A stretch of DNA of 64,000 bases from Schistosoma mansoni. Its lineage: Eukaryota; Platyhelminthes; Trematoda; Strigeidida; Schistosomatidae. This document shows, one piece after another, positions 34,969-48,614 of the stretch (its first letter is position 1; every line of letters begins with the position of its first letter). The notes below the pieces were generated by a model that saw only the letters and a list, made by a program, of their open reading frames with translations, did not search any database and was not told where the DNA came from. The stretch lies in contig NC_031499.1 of NCBI RefSeq assembly GCF_000237925.1, positions 3,364,775 to 3,428,774 on the forward strand, written 5' to 3'. Both the position numbers and the translations under genes were made by a program.

Positions 34969-36101
34969 ACACTGTATACCTAATCCACCAACACACAGCC
35001 GGCCGACTCTCAATCACTGTGGCAGTATACCAACCCAAAATCATATCTCCATCCAACGACTATACGTCGCCTGTCCAATACCACACGTCGATTCCACCAC
35101 ACTCCATTCGAATTCACATCCTACACCATTGTGTCAAACACTCTCTTCACACATTACACACCTCCTAACTCACGCACTCACTCCCTGATTAACTCATTCT
35201 CACCCATAACACATTTGACGCGTTGAATTGATCAACTATCAGACTCGAAATACCACCATGCTGTTTGACAACGCAGTTGACGAATACCAACCATTTCTCT
35301 GTGCAGACACGCTCCTCAATCATCACCGGACTGATCGCACTATGTGGATATAGGGAGGGAACAAGACATACGAGTGCAATTCGTCACGAGAATATTGCCA
35401 ACAAGGAAATCAAACGTCTACCATGCAACTGCCTGACGACCAGTCAGTGTCGATTTCGACCGATGCAAAACTCGTCGGAACAAATCTCTGACTGATTCGA
35501 CTGCATTCCTAACTAGATGAGTGGGTGATTGGTGTTCCTCAACGTAGGTGTACAAGTGCGTACAGACGTGGCAATCGAATCAGTGTGTGTGTGTGTGTAT
35601 GCGTTAGTCGGATTAGTAATGTGACGGTGGTGAGTTTGGATGACTTGAATCAAGTATGTGACGAGTTGTCGGTGATTTGACTTGTGAGTGTATATATAGA
35701 ATTGTGTTGTGACGATCGGCGTTCCAATGTTGATTGTGTCGAGATGTGTGAAAACGTGTGCGTCGGTGTCATCCTTGATTGTTGTGACTGTTGTGATTGT
35801 GAGTGTTTGCGTGTGTGTTTTCGAGTGTGTGTGAGTGAATGAATGATTGGGTGAGTGAGTGAGTGAGTGATGAGTTGTGTATGTGTATTAGTGGATGTGT
35901 GAGTGTGTGTTGCGGTGGTTGTGATTGATGTTGTTGTTTTTGGTGTTGACGGTGGTGGTGGTGATGGTGGTGGTGCAGACGTGGTATTGTAGTCGGTGTC
36001 GGTGTCGGTGTATATGTGATGGTGGTAGTGGTGGTGATTGTGTTTTGTTGGTGGTTTTAGTGTGCGATGTGAGTTGGTATTGTGTGGGTCGCATGAACGT
36101 C

Positions 36102-36175
36102 GCCTCCGTGGCGCAACCGGTTAGCGCATTCGGCTGTTAACCGAAAGGTTGGTGGTTCGAGCCCACCCGGAGGCG
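36102..36175 (+). tRNA. tRNA-Asn(GTT), unit 1
   Basis: A 74-nt cloverleaf: acceptor GCCTCCG/CGGAGGC, D-arm GCGC/GCGC, anticodon loop CTGTTAA (GTT), T-loop TTCGAGC, discriminator G. Very close to animal tRNA-Asn. Position 26 is A here (36128) and G in the other copies. Downstream sequence reads ACTCTTG, so there is no T4 terminator nearby. Confidence 0.95.
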
Positions 36176-37377
36176 GTAGCCACTCTTGACGATACACATC
36201 AACAACATCACCACTCGCTTCGTCACACATCCATCAATACACTCACACTGTATACCTAATCCACCAACACACAGCCGGCCGACTCTCAATCACTGTGGCA
36301 GTATACCAACCCAAAATCATATCTCCATCCAACGACTATACGTCGCCTGTCCAATACCACACGTCGATTCCACCACACTCCATTCGAATTCACATCCTAC
36401 ACCATTGTGTCAAACACTCTCTTCACACATTACACACCTCCTAACTCACGCACTCACTCCCTGATTAACTCATTCTCACCCATAACACATTTGACGCGTT
36501 GAATTGATCAACTATCAGACTCGAAATACCACCATGCTGTTTGACAACGCAGTTGACGAATACCAACCATTTCTCTGTGCAGACACGCTCCTCAATCATC
36601 ACCGGACTGATCGCACTATGTGGATATAGGGAGGGAACAAGACATACGAGTGCAATTCGTCACGAGAATATTGCCAACAAGGAAATCAAACGTCTACCAT
36701 GCAACTGCCTGACGACCAGTCAGTGTCGATTTCGACCGATGCAAAACTCGTCGGAACAAATCTCTGACTGATTCGACTGCATTCCTAACTAGATGAGTGG
36801 GTGATTAGTGTTCCTCAACGTAGGTGTACAAGTGCGTACAGACGTGGCAATCGAATCAGTGTGTGTGTGTGTGTATGCGTTAGTCGGATTAGTAATGTGA
36901 CGGTGGTGAGTTTGGATGACTTGAATCAAGTATGTGACGAGTTGTCGGTGATTTGACTTGTGAGTGTATATATAGAATTGTGTTGTGACGATCGGCGTTC
37001 CAATGTTGATTGTGTCGAGATGTGTGAAAACGTGTGCGTCAGTGTCATCCTTGATTGTTGTGACTGTTGTGATTGTGAGTGTTTGCGTGTGTGTTTTCGA
37101 GTGTGTGTGAGTGAATGAATGATTGGGTGAGTGAGTGAGTGAGTGATGAGTTGTGTATGTGTATTAGTGGATGTGTGAGTGTGTGTTGCGGTGGTTGTGA
37201 TTGATGTTGTTGTTTTTGGTGTTGACGGTGGTGGTGGTGATGGTGGTGGTGCAGACGTGGTATTGTAGTCGGTGTCGGTGTCGGTGTATATGTGATGGTG
37301 GTAGTGGTGGTGATTGTGTTTTGTTGGTGGTTTTAGTGTGCGATGTGAGTTGGTATTGTGTGGGTCGCATGAACGTC

Positions 37378-37393
37378 GCCTCCGTGGCGCAAC

Positions 37394-37434
<41 letters not shown>

Positions 37435-37451
37435 GAGCCCACCCGGAGGCG
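37378..37451 (+). tRNA. tRNA-Asn(GTT), unit 2
   Basis: Consensus copy with G at position 26. The downstream flank reads CCACTTGACG: the T4 present in later units is reduced to TT, so no obvious Pol III terminator. Confidence 0.95.
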
Positions 37452-38648
37452 GTAGCCACTTGACGATACACATCAACAACATCACCACTCGCTTCGTCAC
37501 ACATCCATCAATACACTCACACTGTATACCTAATCCACCAACACACAGCCGGCCGACTCTCAATCACTGTGGCAGTATACCAACCCAAAATCATATCTCC
37601 ATCCAACGACTATACGTCGCCTGTCCAATACCACACGTCGATTCCACCACACTCCATTCGAATTCACATCCTACACCATTGTGTCAAACACTCTCTTCAC
37701 ACATTACACACCTCCTAACTCACGCACTCACTCCCTGATTAACTCATTCTCACCCATAACACATTTGACGCGTTGAATTGATCAACTATCAGACTCGAAA
37801 TACCACCATGCTGTTTGACAACGCAGTTGACGAATACCAACCATTTCTCTGTGCAGACACGCTCCTCAATCATCACCGGACTGATCGCACTATGTGGATA
37901 TAGGGAGGGAACAAGACATACGAGTGCAATTCGTCACGAGAATATTGCCAACAAGGAAATCAAACGTCTACCATGCAACTGCCTGACGACCAGTCAGTGT
38001 CGATTTCGACCGATGCAAAACTCGTCGGAACAAATCTCTGACTGATTCGACTGCATTCCTAACTAGATGAGTGGGTGATTGGTGTTCCTCAACGTAGGTG
38101 TACAAGTGCGTACAGACGTGGCAATCGAATCAGTGTGTGTGTGTGTGTATGCGTTAGTCGGATTAGTAATGTGACGGTGGTGAGTTTGGATGACTTGAAT
38201 CAAGTATGTGACGAGTTGTCGGTGATTTGACTTGTGAGTGTATATATAGAATTGTGTTGTGACGATCGGCGTTCCAATGTTGATTGTGTCGAGATGTGTG
38301 AAAACGTGTGCGTCGGTGTCATCCTTGATTGTTGTGACTGTTGTGATTGTGAGTGTTTGCGTGTGTGTTTTCGAGTGTGTGTGAGTGAATGAATGATTGG
38401 GTGAGTGAGTGAGTGAGTGATGAGTTGTGTATGTGTATTAGTGGATGTGTGAGTGTGTGTTGCGGTGGTTGTGATTGATGTTGTTGTTTTTGGTGTTGGT
38501 GGTGGTGGTGATGGTGGTGGTGCAGACGTGGTATTGTAGTCGGTGTCGGTGTCGGTGTATATGTGATGGTGGTAGTGGTGGTGATTGTGTTTTGTTGGTG
38601 GTTTTAGTGTGCGATGTGAGTTGGTATTGTGTGGGTCGCATGAACGTC

Positions 38649-38664
38649 GCCTCCGTGGCGCAAC

Positions 38665-38705
<41 letters not shown>

Positions 38706-38722
38706 GAGCCCACCCGGAGGCG
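38649..38722 (+). tRNA. tRNA-Asn(GTT), unit 3
   Basis: Consensus sequence. The downstream flank again lacks T4 (CCACTTGACG), as in unit 2. Confidence 0.95.
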
Positions 38723-39906
38723 GTAGCCACTTGACGATACACATCAACAACATCACCACTCGCTTCGTCACACATCCATCAATACACTCACACTGTATAC
38801 CTAATCCACCAACACACAGCCGGCCGACTCTCAATCACTGTGGCAGTATACCAACCCAAAATCATATCTCCATCCAACGACTATACGTCGCCTGTCCAAT
38901 ACCACACGTCGATTCCACCACACTCCATTCGAATTCACATCCTACACCATTGTGTCAAACACTCTCTTCACACATTACACACCTCCTAACTCACGCACTC
39001 ACTCCCTGATTAACTCATTCTCACCCATAACACATTTGACGCGTTGAATTGATCAACTATCAGACTCGAAATACCACCATGCTGTTTGACAACGCAGTTG
39101 ACGAATACCAACCATTTCTCTGTGCAGACACGCTCCTCAATCATCACCGGACTGATCGCACTATGTGGATATAGGGAGGGAACAAGACATACGAGTGCAA
39201 TTCGTCACGAGAATATTGCCAACAAGGAAATCAAACGTCTACCATGCAACTGCCTGACGACCAGTCAGTGTCGATTTCGACCGATGCAAAACTCGTCGGA
39301 ACAAATCTCTGACTGATTCGACTGCATTCCTAACTAGATGAGTGGGTGATTGGTGTTCCTCAACGTAGGTGTACAAGTGCGTACAGACGTGGCAATCGAA
39401 TCAGTGTGTGTGTGTGTATGCGTTAGTCGGATTAGTAATGTGACGGTGGTGAGTTTGGATGACTTGAATCAAGTATGTGACGAGTTGTCGGTGATTTGAC
39501 TTGTGAGTGTATATATAGAATTGTGTTGTGACGATCGGCGTTCCAATGTTGATTGTGTCGAGTTGTGTGAAAACGTGTGCGTCAGTGTCATCCTTGATTG
39601 TTGTGACTGTTGTGATTGTGAGTGTTTGCGTGTGTGTTTTCGAGTGTGTGTGAGTGAATGGATGATTGGGTGAGTGAGTGATGAGTTGTGTATGTGTATT
39701 AGTGGATGTGTGAGTGTGTGTTGCGGTGGTTGTGATTGATGTTGTTGTTTTTGGTGTTGGTGGTGGTGATGGTGGTGGTGCAGACGTGGTATTGTAGTCG
39801 GTGTCGGTGTCGGTGTATATGTGATGGTGGTAGTGGTGGTGATTGTGTTTTGTTGGTGGTTTTAGTGTGCGATGTGAGTTGGTATTGTGTGGGTCGCATG
39901 AACGTC

Positions 39907-39922
39907 GCCTCCGTGGCGCAAC

Positions 39923-39962
<40 letters not shown>

Positions 39963-39980
39963 TGAGCCCACCCGGAGGCG
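39907..39980 (+). tRNA. tRNA-Asn(GTT), unit 4, T-loop variant
   Basis: Full-length, but the T-loop reads TTTGAGC: the near-invariant C56 is T (39963). This would weaken the D-loop/T-loop contact and box B, so the copy may be poorly transcribed or unstable. T4 follows the gene. Confidence 0.93.
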
Positions 39981-41182
39981 GTAGCCACTTTTGACGATAC
40001 ACATCAACAACATCACCACTCGCTTCGTCACACATCCATCAATACACTCACACTGTATACCTAATCCACCAACACACAGCCGGCCGACTCTCAATCACTG
40101 TGGCAGTATACCAACCCAAAATCATATCTCCATCCAACGACTATACGTCGCCTGTCCAATACCACACGTCGATTCCACCACACTCCATTCGAATTCACAT
40201 CCTACACCATTGTGTCAAACACTCTCTTCACACATTACACACCTCCTAACTCACGCACTCACTCCCTGATTAACTCATTCTCACCCATAACACATTTGAC
40301 GCGTTGAATTGATCAACTATCAGACTCGAAATACCACCATGCTGTTTGACAACGCAGTTGACGAATACCAACCATTTCTCTGTGCAGACACGCTCCTCAA
40401 TCATCACCGGACTGATCGCACTATGTGGATATAGGGAGGGAACAAGACATACGAGTGCAATTCGTCACGAGAATATTGCCAACAAGGAAATCAAACGTCT
40501 ACCATGCAACTGCCTGACGACCAGTCAGTGTCGATTTCGACCGATGCAAAACTCGTCGGAACAAATCTCTGACTGATTCGACTGCATTCCTAACTAGATG
40601 AGTGGGTGATTGGTGTTCCTCAACGTAGGTGTACAAGTGCGTACAGACGTGGCAATCGAATCAGTGTGTGTGTGTGTGTATGCATTAGTCGGATTAGTAA
40701 TGTGACGGTGGTGAGTTTGGATGACTTGAATCAAGTATGTGACGAGTTGTCGGTGATTTGACTTGTGAGTGTATATATAGAATTGTGTTGTGACGATCGG
40801 CGTTCCAATGTTGATTGTGTCGAGATGTGTGAAAACGTGTGCGTCGGTGTCATCCTTGATTGTTGTGACTGTTGTGATTGTGAGTGTTTGCGTGTGTGTT
40901 TTCGAGTGTGTGTGAGTGAATGAATGATTGGGTGAGTGAGTGAGTGAGTGATGAGTTGTGTATGTGTATTAGTGGATGTGTGAGTGTGTGTTGCGGTGGT
41001 TGTGATTGATGTTGTTGTTTTTGGTGTTGGTGGTGGTGGTGGTGATGGTGGTGGTGCAGACGTGGTATTGTAGTCGGTGTCGGTGTCGGTGTATATGTGA
41101 TGGTGGTAGTGGTGGTGATTGTGTTTTGTTGGTGGTTTTAGTGTGCGATGTGAGTTGGTATTGTGTGGGTCGCATGAACGTC

Positions 41183-41198
41183 GCCTCCGTGGCGCAAC

Positions 41199-41239
<41 letters not shown>

Positions 41240-41256
41240 GAGCCCACCCGGAGGCG
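41183..41256 (+). tRNA. tRNA-Asn(GTT), unit 5
   Basis: Consensus cloverleaf followed 8 bp later by TTTT, a minimal Pol III terminator. Confidence 0.95.
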
Positions 41257-42444
41257 GTAGCCACTTTTGACGATACACATCAACAACATCACCACTCGCT
41301 TCGTCACACATCCATCAATACACTCACACTGTATACCTAATCCACCAACACACAGCCGGCCGACTCTCAATCACTGTGGCAGTATACCAACCCAAAATCA
41401 TATCTCCATCCAACGACTATACGTCGCCTGTCCAATACCACACGTCGATTCCACCACACTCCATTCGAATTCACATCCTACACCATTGTGTCAAACACTC
41501 TCTTCACACATTACACACCTCCTAACTCACGCACTCACTCCCTGATTAACTCATTCTCACCCATAACACATTTGACGCGTTGAATTGATCAACTATCAGA
41601 CTCGAAATACCACCATGCTGTTTGACAACGCAGTTGACGAATACCAACCATTTCTCTGTGCAGACACGCTCCTCAATCATCACCGGACTGATCGCACTAT
41701 GTGGATATAGGGAGGGAACAAGACATACGAGTGCAATTCGTCACGAGAATATTGCCAACAAGGAAATCAAACGTCTACCATGCAACTGCCTGACGACCAG
41801 TCAGTGTCGATTTCGACCGATGCAAAACTCGTCGGAACAAATCTCTGACTGATTCGACTGCATTCCTAACTAGATGAGTGGGTGATTGGTGTTCCTCAAC
41901 GTAGGTGTACAAGTGCGTACAGACGTGGCAATCGAATCAGTGTGTGTGTGTGTGTATGCATTAGTCGGATTAGTAATGTGACGGTGGTGAGTTTGGATGA
42001 CTTGAATCAAGTATGTGACGAGTTGTCGGTGATTTGACTTGTGAGTGTATATATAGAATTGTGTTGTGACGATCGGCGTTCCAATGTTGATTGTGTCGAG
42101 ATGTGTGAAAACGTGTGCGTCGGTGTCATCCTTGATTGTTGTGACTGTTGTGATTGTGAGTGTTTGCGTGTGTGTTTTCGAGTGTGTGTGAGTGAATGGA
42201 TGATTGGGTGAGTGAGTGATGAGTTGTGTATGTGTATTAGTGGATGTGTGAGTGTGTGTTGCGGTGGTTGTGATTGATGTTGTTGTTTTTGGTGTTGGTG
42301 GTGGTGATGGTGGTGGTGCAGACGTGGTATTGTAGTCGGTGTCGGTGTCGGTGTATATGTGATGGTGGTAGTGGTGGTGATTGTGTTTTGTTGGTGGTTT
42401 TAGTGTGCGATGTGAGTTGGTATTGTGTGGGTCGCATGAACGTC

Positions 42445-42460
42445 GCCTCCGTGGCGCAAC

Positions 42461-42501
<41 letters not shown>

Positions 42502-42518
42502 GAGCCCACCCGGAGGCG
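42445..42518 (+). tRNA. tRNA-Asn(GTT), unit 6
   Basis: Consensus cloverleaf with TTTT 8 bp downstream. Confidence 0.95.
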
Positions 42519-43720
42519 GTAGCCACTTTTGACGATACACATCAACAACATCACCACTCGCTTCGTCACACATCCATCAATACACTCACACTGTATACCT
42601 AATCCACCAACACACAGCCGGCCGACTCTCAATCACTGTGGCAGTATACCAACCCAAAATCATATCTCCATCCAACGACTATACGTCGCCTGTCCAATAC
42701 CACACGTCGATTCCACCACACTCCATTCGAATTCACATCCTACACCATTGTGTCAAACACTCTCTTCACACATTACACACCTCCTAACTCACGCACTCAC
42801 TCCCTGATTAACTCATTCTCACCCATAACACATTTGACGCGTTGAATTGATCAACTATCAGACTCGAAATACCACCATGCTGTTTGACAACGCAGTTGAC
42901 GAATACCAACCATTTCTCTGTGCAGACACGCTCCTCAATCATCACCGGACTGATCGCACTATGTGGATATAGGGAGGGAACAAGACATACGAGTGCAATT
43001 CGTCACGAGAATATTGCCAACAAGGAAATCAAACGTCTACCATGCAACTGCCTGACGACAAGTCAGTGTCGATTTCGACCGATGCAAAACTCGTCGGAAC
43101 AAATCTCTGACCGATTCGACTGCATTCCTAACTAGATGAGTGGGTGATTGGTGTTCCTCAACGTAGGTGTACAAGTGCGTACAGACGTGGCAATCGAATC
43201 AGTGTGTGTGTGTGTGTATGCGTTAGTCGGATTAGTAATGTGACGGTGGTGAGTTTGGATGACTTGAATCAAGTATGTGACGAGTTGTCGGTGATTTGAC
43301 TTGTGAGTGTATATATAGAATTGTGTTGTGACGATCGGCGTTCCAATGTTGATTGTGTCGAGATGTGTGAAAACGTGTGCGTCGGTGTCATCCTTGATTG
43401 TTGTGACTGTTGTGATTGTGAGTGTTTGCGTGTGTGTTTTCGAGTGTGTGTGAGTGAATGAATGATTGGGTGGGTGAGTGAGTGAGTGATGAGTTGTGTA
43501 TGTGTATTAGTGGATGTGTGAGTGTGTGTTGCGGTGGTTGTGATTGATGTTGTTGTTTTTGGTGTTGGTGGTGGTGGTGGTGATGGTGGTGGTGCAGACG
43601 TGGTATTGTAGTCGGTGTCGGTGTCGGTGTATATGTGATGGTGGTAGTGGTGGTGATTGTGTTTTGTTGGTGGTTTTAGTGTGCGATGTGAGTTGGTATT
43701 GTGTGGGTCGCATGAACGTC

Positions 43721-43736
43721 GCCTCCGTGGCGCAAC

Positions 43737-43777
<41 letters not shown>

Positions 43778-43794
43778 GAGCCCACCCGGAGGCG
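43721..43794 (+). tRNA. tRNA-Asn(GTT), unit 7
   Basis: Consensus cloverleaf with TTTT 8 bp downstream. Confidence 0.95.
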
Positions 43795-44998
43795 GTAGCC
43801 ACTTTTGACGATACACATCAACAACATCACCACTCGCTTCGTCACACATCCATCAATACACTCACACTGTATACCTAATCCACCAACACACAGCCGGCCG
43901 ACTCTCAATCACTGTGGCAGTATACCAACCCAAAATCATATCTCCATCCAACGACTATACGTCGCCTGTCCAATACCACACGTCGATTCCACCACACTCC
44001 ATTCGAATTCACATCCTACACCATTGTGTCAAACACTCTCTTCACACATTACACACCTCCTAACTCACGCACTCACTCCCTGATTAACTCATTCTCACCC
44101 ATAACACATTTGACGCGTTGAATTGATCAACTATCAGACTCGAAATACCACCATGCTGTTTGACAACGCAGTTGACGAATACCAACCATTTCTCTGTGCA
44201 GACACGCTCCTCAATCATCACCGGACTGATCGCACTATGTGGATATAGGGAGGGAACAAGACATACGAGTGCAATTCGTCACGAGAATATTGCCAACAAG
44301 GAAATCAAACGTCTACCATGCAACTGCCTGACGACCAGTCAGTGTCGATTTCGACCGATGCAAAACTCGTCGGAACAAATCTCTGACTGATTCGACTGCA
44401 TTCCTAACAAGATGAGTGGGTGATTGGTGTTCCTCAACGTAGGTGTACAAGTGCGTACAGACGTGGCAATCGAATCAGTGTGTGTGTGTGTGTGTATGCG
44501 TTAGTCGGATTAGTAATGTGACGGTGGTGAGTTTGGATGACTTGAATCAAGTATGTGACGAGTTGTCGGTGATTTGACTTGTGAGTGTATATATAGAATT
44601 GTGTTGTGACGATCGGCGTTCCAATGTTGATTGTGTCGAGATGTGTGAAAACGTGTGCGTCGGTGTCATCCTTGATTGTTGTGACTGTTGTGATTGTGAG
44701 TGTTTGCGTGTGTGTTTTCGAGTGTGTGTGAGTGAATGAATGATTGGGTGAGTGAGTGAGTGAGTGATGAGTTGTGTATGTGTATTAGTGGATGTGTGAG
44801 TGTGTGTTGCGGTGGTTGTGATTGATGTTGTTGTTTTTGGTGTTGACGGTGGTGGTGGTGATGGTGGTGGTGCAGACGTGGTATTGTAGTCGGTGTCGGT
44901 GTCGGTGTATATGTGATGGTGGTAGTGGTGGTGATTGTGTTTTGTTGGTGGTTTTAGTGTGCGATGTGAGTTGGTATTGTGTGGGTCGCATGAACGTC

Positions 44999-45014
44999 GC
45001 CTCCGTGGCGCAAC

Positions 45015-45055
<41 letters not shown>

Positions 45056-45072
45056 GAGCCCACCCGGAGGCG
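44999..45072 (+). tRNA. tRNA-Asn(GTT), unit 8
   Basis: Consensus cloverleaf with TTTT 8 bp downstream. Confidence 0.95.
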
Positions 45073-46274
45073 GTAGCCACTTTTGACGATACACATCAAC
45101 AACATCACCACTCGCTTCGTCACACATCCATCAATACACTCACACTGTATACCTAATCCACCAACACACAGCCGGCCGACTCTCAATCACTGTGGCAGTA
45201 TACCAACCCAAAATCATATCTCCATCCAACGACTATACGTCGCCTGTCCAATACCACACGTCGATTCCACCACACTCCATTCGAATTCACATCCTACACC
45301 ATTGTGTCAAACACTCTCTTCACACATTACACACCTCCTAACTCACGCACTCACTCCCTGATTAACTCATTCTCACCCATAACACATTTGACGCGTTGAA
45401 TTGATCAACTATCAGACTCGAAATACCACCATGCTGTTTGACAACGCAGTTGACGAATACCAACCATTTCTCTGTGCAGACACGCTCCTCAATCATCACC
45501 GGACTGATCGCACTATGTGGATATAGGGAGGGAACAAGACATACGAGTGCAATTCGTCACGAGAATATTGCCAACAAGGAAATCAAACGTCTACCATGCA
45601 ACTGCCTGACGACCAGTCAGTGTCGATTTCGACCGATGCAAAACTCGTCGGAACAAATCTCTGACTGATTCGACTGCATTCCTAACTAGATGAGTGGGTG
45701 ATTGGTGTTCCTCAACGTAGGTGTACAAGTGCGTACAGACGTGGCAATCGAATCAGTGTGTGTGTGTGTGTATGCGTTAGTCGGATTAGTAATGTGACGG
45801 TGGTGAGTTTGGATGACTTGAATCAAGTATGTGACGAGTTGTCGGTGATTTGACTTGTGAGTGTATATATAGAATTGTGTTGTGACGATCGGCGTTCCAA
45901 TGTTGATTGTGTCGAGTTGTGTGAAAACGTGTGCGTCGGTGTCATCCTTGATTGTTGTGACTGTTGTGATTGTGAGTGTTTGCGTGTGTGTTTTCGAGTG
46001 TGTGTGAGTGAATGAATGATTGGGTGAGTGAGTGAGTGAGTGATGAGTTGTGTATGTGTATTAGTGGATGTGTGAGTGTGTGTTGCGGTGGTTGTGATTG
46101 ATGTTGTTGTTTTTGGTGTTGACGGTGGTGGTGGTGATGGTGGTGGTGCAGACGTGGTATTGTAGTCGGTGTCGGTGTCGGTGTATATGTGATGGTGGTA
46201 GTGGTGGTGATTGTGTTTTGTTGGTGGTTTTAGTGTGCGATGTGAGTTGGTATTGTGTGGGTCGCATGAACGTC

Positions 46275-46290
46275 GCCTCCGTGGCGCAAC

Positions 46291-46331
<41 letters not shown>

Positions 46332-46348
46332 GAGCCCACCCGGAGGCG
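46275..46348 (+). tRNA. tRNA-Asn(GTT), unit 9
   Basis: Consensus cloverleaf with TTTT 8 bp downstream. The following spacer is the short (992-bp) form. Confidence 0.95.
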
Positions 46349-47029
46349 GTAGCCACTTTTGACGATACACATCAACAACATCACCACTCGCTTCGTCACA
46401 CATCCATCAATACACTCACACTGTATACCTAATCCACCAACACACAGCCGGCCGACTCTCAATCACTGTGGCAGTATACCAACCCAAAATCATATCTCCA
46501 TCCAACGACTATACGTCGCCTGTCCAATACCACACGTCGATTCCACCACACTCCATTCGAATTCACATCCTACACCATTGTGTCAAACACTCTCTTCACA
46601 CATTACACACCTCCTAACTCACGCACTCACTCCCTGATTAACTCATTCTCACCCATAACACATTTGACGCGTTGAATTGATCAACTATCAGACTCGAAAT
46701 ACCACCATGCTGTTTGACAACGCAGTTGACGAATACCAACCATTTCTCTGTGCAGACACGCTCCTCAATCATCACCGGACTGATCGCACTATGTGGATAT
46801 AGGGAGGGAACAAGACATACGAGTGCAATTCGTCACGAGAATATTGCCAACAAGGAAATCAAACGTCTACCATGCAACTGCCTGACGACCAGTCAGTGTC
46901 GATTTCGACCGATGCAAAACTCGTCGGAACAAATCTCTGACTGATTCGACTGCATTCCTAACTAGATGAGTGGGTGATTGGTGTTCCTCAACGTAGGTGT
47001 ACAAGTGCGTACAGACGTGGTAATCGAGT

Positions 47030-47040
47030 GAGTGATGAGT
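47030..47040. other. Junction of the short (992-bp) spacer form
   Basis: Here GGTAATCGAG is joined directly to TGAGTGATGAG, skipping about 280 bp found in other units. The same junction, including the C-to-T change in GGTAATCG, recurs near 49290. The two short units are therefore copies of one event. Confidence 0.85.
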
Positions 47041-47266
47041 TGTGTATGTGTATTAGTGGATGTGTGAGTGTGTGTTGCGGTGGTTGTGATTGATGTTGTT
47101 GTTTTTGGTGTTGACGGTGGTGGTGGTGATGGTGGTGGTGCAGACGTGGTATTGTAGTCGGTGTCGGTGTCGGTGTATATGTGATGGTGGTAGTGGTGGT
47201 GATTGTGTTTTGTTGGTGGTTTTAGTGTGCGATGTGAGTTGGTATTGTGTGGGTCGCATGAACGTC

Positions 47267-47282
47267 GCCTCCGTGGCGCAAC

Positions 47283-47323
<41 letters not shown>

Positions 47324-47340
47324 GAGCCCACCCGGAGGCG
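47267..47340 (+). tRNA. tRNA-Asn(GTT), unit 10
   Basis: Consensus cloverleaf with TTTT downstream. Its upstream spacer lacks about 280 bp, but the G/T-rich 230 bp immediately before the gene is kept. Confidence 0.95.
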
Positions 47341-48540
47341 GTAGCCACTTTTGACGATACACATCAACAACATCACCACTCGCTTCGTCACACATCCATC
47401 AATACACTCACACTGTATACCTAATCCACCAACACACAGCCGGCCGACTCTCAATCACTGTGGCAGTATACCAACCCAAAATCATATCTCCATCCAACGA
47501 CTATACGTCGCCTGTCCAATACCACACGTCGATTCCACCACACTCCATTCGAATTCACATCCTACACCATTGTGTCAAACACTCTCTTCACACATTACAC
47601 ACCTCCTAACTCACGCACTCACTCCCTGATTAACTCATTCTCACCCATAACACATTTGACGCGTTGAATTGATCAACTATCAGACTCGAAATACCACCAT
47701 GCTGTTTGACAACGCAGTTGACGAATACCAACCATTTCTCTGTGCAGACACGCTCCTCAATCATCACCGGACTGATCGCACTATGTGGATATAGGGAGGG
47801 AACAAGACATACGAGTGCAATTCGTCACGAGAATATTGCCAACAAGGAAATCAAACGTCTACCATGCAACTGCCTGACGACCAGTCAGTGTCGATTTCGA
47901 CCGATGCAAAACTCGTCGGAACAAATCTCTGACTGATTCGACTGCATTCCTAACTAGATGAGTGGGTGATTGGTGTTCCTCAACGTAGGTGTACAAGTGC
48001 GTACAGACGTGGCAATCGAATCAGTGTGTGTGTGTGTATGCGTTAGTCGGATTAGTAATGTGACGGTGGTGAGTTTGGATGACTTGAATCAAGTATGTGA
48101 CGAGTTGTCGGTGATTTGACTTGTGAGTGTATATATAGAATTGTGTTGTGACGATCGGCGTTCCAATGTTGATTGTGTCGAGATGTGTGAAAACGTGTGC
48201 GTCGGTGTCATCCTTGATTGTTGTGACTGTTGTGATTGTGAGTGTTTGCGTGTGTGTTTTCGAGTGTGTGTGAGTGAATGAATGATTGGGTGAGTGAGTG
48301 AGTGAGTGATGAGTTGTGTATGTGTATTAGTGGATGTGTGAGTGTGTGTTGCGGTGGTTGTGATTGATGTTGTTGTTTTTGGTGTTGACGGTGGTGGTGG
48401 TGATGGTGGTGGTGCAGACGTGGTATTGTAGTCGGTGTCGGTGTCGGTGTATATGTGATGGTGGTAGTGGTGGTGATTGTGTTTTGTTGGTGGTTTTAGT
48501 GTGCGATGTGAGTTGGTATTGTGTGGGTCGCATGAACGTC

Positions 48541-48556
48541 GCCTCCGTGGCGCAAC

Positions 48557-48597
<41 letters not shown>

Positions 48598-48614
48598 GAG
48601 CCCACCCGGAGGCG
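48541..48614 (+). tRNA. tRNA-Asn(GTT), unit 11
   Basis: Consensus cloverleaf with TTTT downstream. This is the last full-length copy. Confidence 0.95.

Noticed and set aside
35925-36140. Valine/cysteine-rich frame running into the tRNA
   Set aside because: It is translation of GGT and GT simple repeats, ending inside the tRNA gene.
36186-36771. Open frames of 92 and 76 codons recurring in each array unit (MTIHINNITT..., MTTQLTNTNH...)
   Set aside because: They are conserved only because the units are near-identical. Composition follows the A/C-rich spacer, there is no family resemblance, and frames on the other strand recur just as faithfully.
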